Positions 60,101-64,000 of a stretch of 64,000 bases of DNA are shown here, piece by piece (position 1 is the first letter of the stretch; each line of letters starts with the position of its first letter). The translations under genes were made by a program, and so were the position numbers. The notes beneath the pieces are model-generated. The model was not told the DNA's origin, made no database searches, and worked only from the letters and a program-made list of their open reading frames with translations. This DNA comes from Takakia lepidozioides (lineage: Eukaryota; Streptophyta; Takakiopsida; Takakiales; Takakiaceae), in NCBI GenBank assembly GCA_030704615.1, contig CM060731.1:5392001-5456000 (forward strand), written 5' to 3'.

Positions 60101-63100
60101 CCACATTGATAAGGATGGTGATGCCTTACTAGCTGCTGTTCTGGCACCTGAGCGAACAGTGAGGTGGCATGGGGCAAAGGCTATAATGTTTCTCCTACAG
60201 AATGTGGACCAGGGTTTTAGTGACGTTGCAGCTCGGTGGAGCTCCGCCCTACTGGCTATGGCAGCTCAGGCTGGCAGCACCAAAGACTCGCCACTGACAA
60301 ACTCAGCTCTCACTGCCCTCAGGGCCTGTGTGTCACACAGTCAGGGTTTGTGCGGCTTCCACCATGACCCCTTCTTCAAACATAAAATGTGAACCTACAT
60401 CTCACCCATGAATATGCTGATATTTTTATCGAATACCCTGCATAACAGTCACCAGGGTGTATAAAGCCTCCATTAGGAAGGGATTACTGACACGAATGTA
60501 GTCTTGACCTGACTCAATCACTTCTGCTGCCCAGCAGGTGCCCATGATCTGGTAACAGAGAAAGGCCTTCCAGTGCTGCGTAAGCTTGCCAAGCAGACAG
60601 AGATGGATGCCCGTGTCCAAGGTGCACTTGCACAAACTGTTGATTTGTTTACCGCTACCGGAGGAGACCTCTCATTGGATGAGAGCAAGAAATGGTCGCC
60701 AATTCTTCTCCGTTGGGTTTGTAGCCAAAAGTCAGAATATGTGACAAGAGATTGTGGGTGCCACATACTGATGCGAGTTGTAAATAGTTTGGGACAAGGG
60801 GGCATTCCAATCTCACAAGCGTGGCTCGCCATGCTCCTTATGGACATTGTTAGTGATAACATTAAGATAAAGCCCATCAAACTGAAGGGGGCTTCAACTG
60901 ATGTCAAGGAAGCTAAAGAGAGAGGCATGGTCCAGGTACGATGTTTATTTGGTTACCCCAACGCATTTCTTTTGGGTAGGATGCAGAATGGGCTGCTAGG
61001 GACTAGTCTCTTTTCAACCCACTTCCATTGAAGGTAGCCGAAAGCCTGGTCTTAGGTTGCAATGAGGTTCACCTATAAACAGATTGAAATTCAGCAATGG
61101 GGCAAAGGGGACAAGCAGACCAAAAAGGGGGAGCGGGTAATAAGAGGGATGAAAACCATATGATATGGAGGTAGATTGCACATTTTTGCAGAGTGAACGA
61201 ATTCAGGTGGCAACTGCAGCCGCTTCCCAGCTGGCAAAAGTTGTAGCCCAAGAAGCCGCAGCTGCAGCAGCAGCGACTGAACCGACAGAACAAGCTGTTG
61301 CGGAGAGTGCTGCTGAGTTGCCCATGGTGGATTTGCTAGGCTTTGATTTTCCTGGAGATTCGTCATCCAAGTCTGGTAATAAGGAGCCCCTGCCAAAAGT
61401 TACAGCTGGGGAGGCTGCCTTGGCTACCTTGAAGGCTGTCAAAGCTTTGACAGAATTGACAGCTGAGGAACCGGTGAGCTCATCTTATCATCACCAGTGT
61501 TTGTTCCAGTTGACTTTATCAGTGTTTTGGAATAACTATTCAGTACCATTTTGGCATGTGAATTCCAGACATTTTCTTACATCAGTAAGTATGTTATCTT
61601 ATTTTGGATATTTCAAACAGGTGGGTAGGCAACGAATCATAGATGCTGGTGGGCTCTATTTGCTACGGCGCCTCCTGCTCTGTGATGATTTTGGTGAGTG
61701 GGCAGCTGCTGAAGCGAGTGAGGATGCGAAGAAAAACTCCGGAGTCCAGCCAGGTAATGAAGGACTAGAAAAACAAGTGCTACCAGGAAGGCCCAAGGAT
61801 TTGTCCGACTCCAAAGGGCCCCCTATTGCCCATATTCAGAAGCATGCTGCCCGGTTGCTCTCCATTCTCTCATTGCAACCCTTGGCTTCATTGGAAATAG
61901 CAGACGACCCAGTATGGTGTGACTGGCTGGAGGCATGTGCTGAAGGTCAGTTCAGCAATGACTTAAAAATGCGCAGTTACGCCTGTGTTATACTGCTACA
62001 TGTGGCTCGAGCAAAGGAAATGGCAGCATCAGGGGTTGGATTGCAAGGGCCAGGGAGAGAGTCAGAATATGGTTCACTTGAGGGGGTTGAGATTTGGCCA
62101 CGTTATGAAGATACAGTCTTTCTGATGAACCCTGAGGCTCCCTATTGGAAGGTACAATTCGGTAGGAGAAGTATTGGAACCGCAAACAACAAAGGAGTCT
62201 TTGTGGTGGGAAAAGCAGAGGACCTGTCTGTGGGGTTTCCACGTAGTACACAGTCTGCAGGGATGGTGCGTAGTTATTTACGATGGTAGTAACAGAATTA
62301 ACAAACGTATACTGTTTCGTGTGTGTGTATGAAGGCTAGTTTAGCTAATAAGTAGCCAACTGACAGTACATTATGCACTTGGTGGAAGCTTTCAAGCGAT
62401 AGCCCAGTGCCTAGGGCATGTGGTGGTCATATTTAGGCAGCCCTGTGTTTCGAATCCAGAGAGTTTGTGCTACGTATTCAACCCAGCTGCAAGGGATTCA
62501 TTGGGTCAACTCGGTGACCTACCGACTGGATTTGTGGACGATTGAATCTTTGGTGACAAGTGATGTGGAAATACTGCATGCAGGAAGTGAACCGCTGGGA
62601 AACAGGATTACAATGTTGAAGGTGCAATGAGTTTTGGTTTATGGACCTGCATTTAGCATGATATGTTGCACAGATGCAAGCATGTAACACCTCTAGGATC
62701 ATCTCAACCTAAGAGAAGTTGACAATAGTGTGAAAGTTTCTGCAGCCTGCTGACCTCTCATAACTTATAACTAAGACAATGTTTTTGGTGAAACGGGGAA
62801 GATTATAGCTGTGTCTAGTCTGAGGGAAAGCTCGCAAAATCTTAATTGCTGAAGTACTGGAGTGTTATGATAAGCAATTTACAGCGGTATGCAGGAGGAG
62901 GACGACACACCAGTGATGGATGTGGTGTTTGTGCATGGCTTGAGGGGCGGCCCATACAGAACATGGCGTATAGCTGAGGAAAAAGCTTCAATAACTGGTA
63001 CTCTGGTCGTGAATATTGATGTGGATGCTGGAAAGGTGGGGACATGTTGGCCAGAAGAGTGGCTTAGTGCCGACCTTCCTCGCAGCCGCTTTCTTACGGT

Positions 63101-64000
63101 TAAATACAAGGTAAGTACTCATATCTCTGTGCCCTGTCATTCTTTGGAGTTCGCTGTCATGATGTTTTAGAAAGCAACTTTTGACTGAGTATATATTTGA
63201 CCATCACTTACAGCAGCAGCATCCTCATTTCCATGCTTGAAGTCTAGCATACAAGGAGTTCGTTGGCCCTCTTTGTTACACCATTGTTGATCAGTGCGAG
63301 AAAACAATACTAGGCATGGGGCAATACATGGGCCATTTTTATGCCACTTGCCTTCCTTTCAGCTGGAGTAGGCATAGCTCCTGTTTTTATATACTGACTT
63401 CCATCTATCTGACTGCCCTGCAGACGAATTTGTCACAATGGTCAGGTGCCACCCTTCCACTTCAGGTACTTCACCTGCAGTGATTTGTTGGCACAAGTTA
63501 GATTTTGGAGGTTTGTGTAATTGAGATATGTGACATCCAACTGGCCCTCAACATTTGAGCGCCCACTCATTGGTTCTTGCATACAATTGTCAGGATCTCC
63601 TGTCATCACCTCAAAGGGCTGGAAAGGCAATTATCTGTAATGTATTAACTGCCGAAACTCCACTATTTCAGCTCTTCAGTTACATCTGGTGTCCTATCCC
63701 TGCCATTTTGAGATAGAAGGGAAGGCAATGAAAAATCAGTCTGAATTCAACAGAAAGGGTGTTGGCTGCATACAGGAGGTCAGCTCTATGCTGCTCGATA
63801 AGTTACTTGCTGCAGGTGTTGGAGAGCGTCCGGTCTGCTTTGTCACTCACAGGTCAGCCTGTCTCTCTCAGCTGGAATGATTAACAGAGTCTGGATGTCC
63901 CGGAAGTGTCCATGGCCTCTTAAGATGGGAAGTTATACTATGCTTCATATTCAAATCTTGTAGAAGGTTTGGTACAAAAGCAGAACGGGCCATTAAATGT
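57146..64000 (+). CDS. SERAC1-like ARM-repeat / alpha-beta hydrolase protein (eleven exons, 3' end missing)
   Basis: Exons with GT-AG introns: 57146-57911, 58333-58417, 58600-58873, 59251-59401, 59608-60345, 60538-60935, 61192-61473, 61621-62265, 62895-63110, 63424-63465 and 63776-63852. They stay in phase for 3674 nt (1224 codons plus two bases) and continue past the window. N-terminus ~130 residues, poorly conserved-looking; a hydrophobic segment at about 136-158 (SAGAGAATLLMFIAASAAIS); then helical ARM-like repeats; then, from about residue 1114, a lipase-type hydrolase start (VMDVVFVHGLRGGPYRTW, with the HG motif). The next exon should open with the nucleophile elbow after VTHS. Known: SERAC1 in animals is a mitochondria-ER contact protein in phosphatidylglycerol remodelling; plant relatives are less studied. 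The start is the first in-frame ATG of the open block; an organelle-targeting N-terminus is inferred. Exon 5 could start at 59578 instead (in frame, ten residues more). Confidence 0.88.
62396..62465 (+). mobile_element. tRNA-derived SINE head in intron 8
   Basis: GCGATAGCCCAGTGCCTAGG (A box region) and TGTGTTTCGAATCCAGAG (B box, about 62445-62462) about 45 bp apart. It lies inside the 629 bp intron after exon 8 of the SERAC1-like gene, same strand. The acceptor stem is not conserved. Confidence 0.55.

Overview
This is nuclear DNA of a streptophyte plant: spliced genes with GT-AG introns, plant-type gene families and very dense transposable elements. The two host genes I can model are a class II serine carboxypeptidase-like gene (minus strand, complete, ten exons) and a SERAC1-like ARM-repeat/hydrolase gene (plus strand, eleven exons, running off the right edge). 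An animal-like LINE with a 2A-like motif, a chromodomain Ty3/gypsy element and a cytosine-methyltransferase-bearing Ty3/gypsy element together suggest a non-seed lineage (charophyte alga, bryophyte, lycophyte or fern). The sequence alone does not decide which.

Layout. 1-5.4 kb: a decayed non-LTR retrotransposon on the minus strand (2A-like motif, endonuclease, reverse transcriptase, chromo-like C-terminal patch). 5.66-10.9 kb: two LTRs of one family placed head to head around a 160 bp LINE tail; the right one starts a decayed chromodomain Ty3/gypsy element whose reverse transcriptase contains an inverted segment. 11.2-11.9 kb: a tandem array of hairpin-forming units. 14.1-19.5 kb (minus): copy 1 of a Ty3/gypsy element carrying a C5 cytosine DNA methyltransferase upstream of RT and a PHD finger downstream of integrase. 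19.5-21.3 kb: an LTR scrap and gag-like remnants. 25.2-26.4 kb: an element with long inverted repeats. 26.4-30.5 kb: the carboxypeptidase gene. 31-33.7 kb: tRNA-derived SINE heads and a hAT-like nonautonomous element. 35.7-52.15 kb (plus): copy 2 of the methyltransferase/PHD retroelement, split in its RNase H by a 9.03 kb DNA transposon (41249-50278) with 16 bp terminal inverted repeats, a perfect 8 bp target duplication and a zinc-finger/AT-hook transposase. 53.6-55.8 kb: an unrecognised decayed minus-strand ORF. 57.1-64 kb: the SERAC1-like gene.

How it fits together. The most interesting content is the retroelement found twice. Its pol order is protease, unknown linker, C5-methyltransferase, RT, RNase H, integrase, PHD finger. 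It therefore carries both a chromatin writer and a presumed histone-tail reader. Methyltransferases in charophyte and dinoflagellate retrotransposons are already known; the pairing with a PHD finger on the integrase is what I would follow up. Both copies are broken by stops and frameshifts, but the damage differs, so the shared plan is ancestral. The host genes sit between these elements and look intact.
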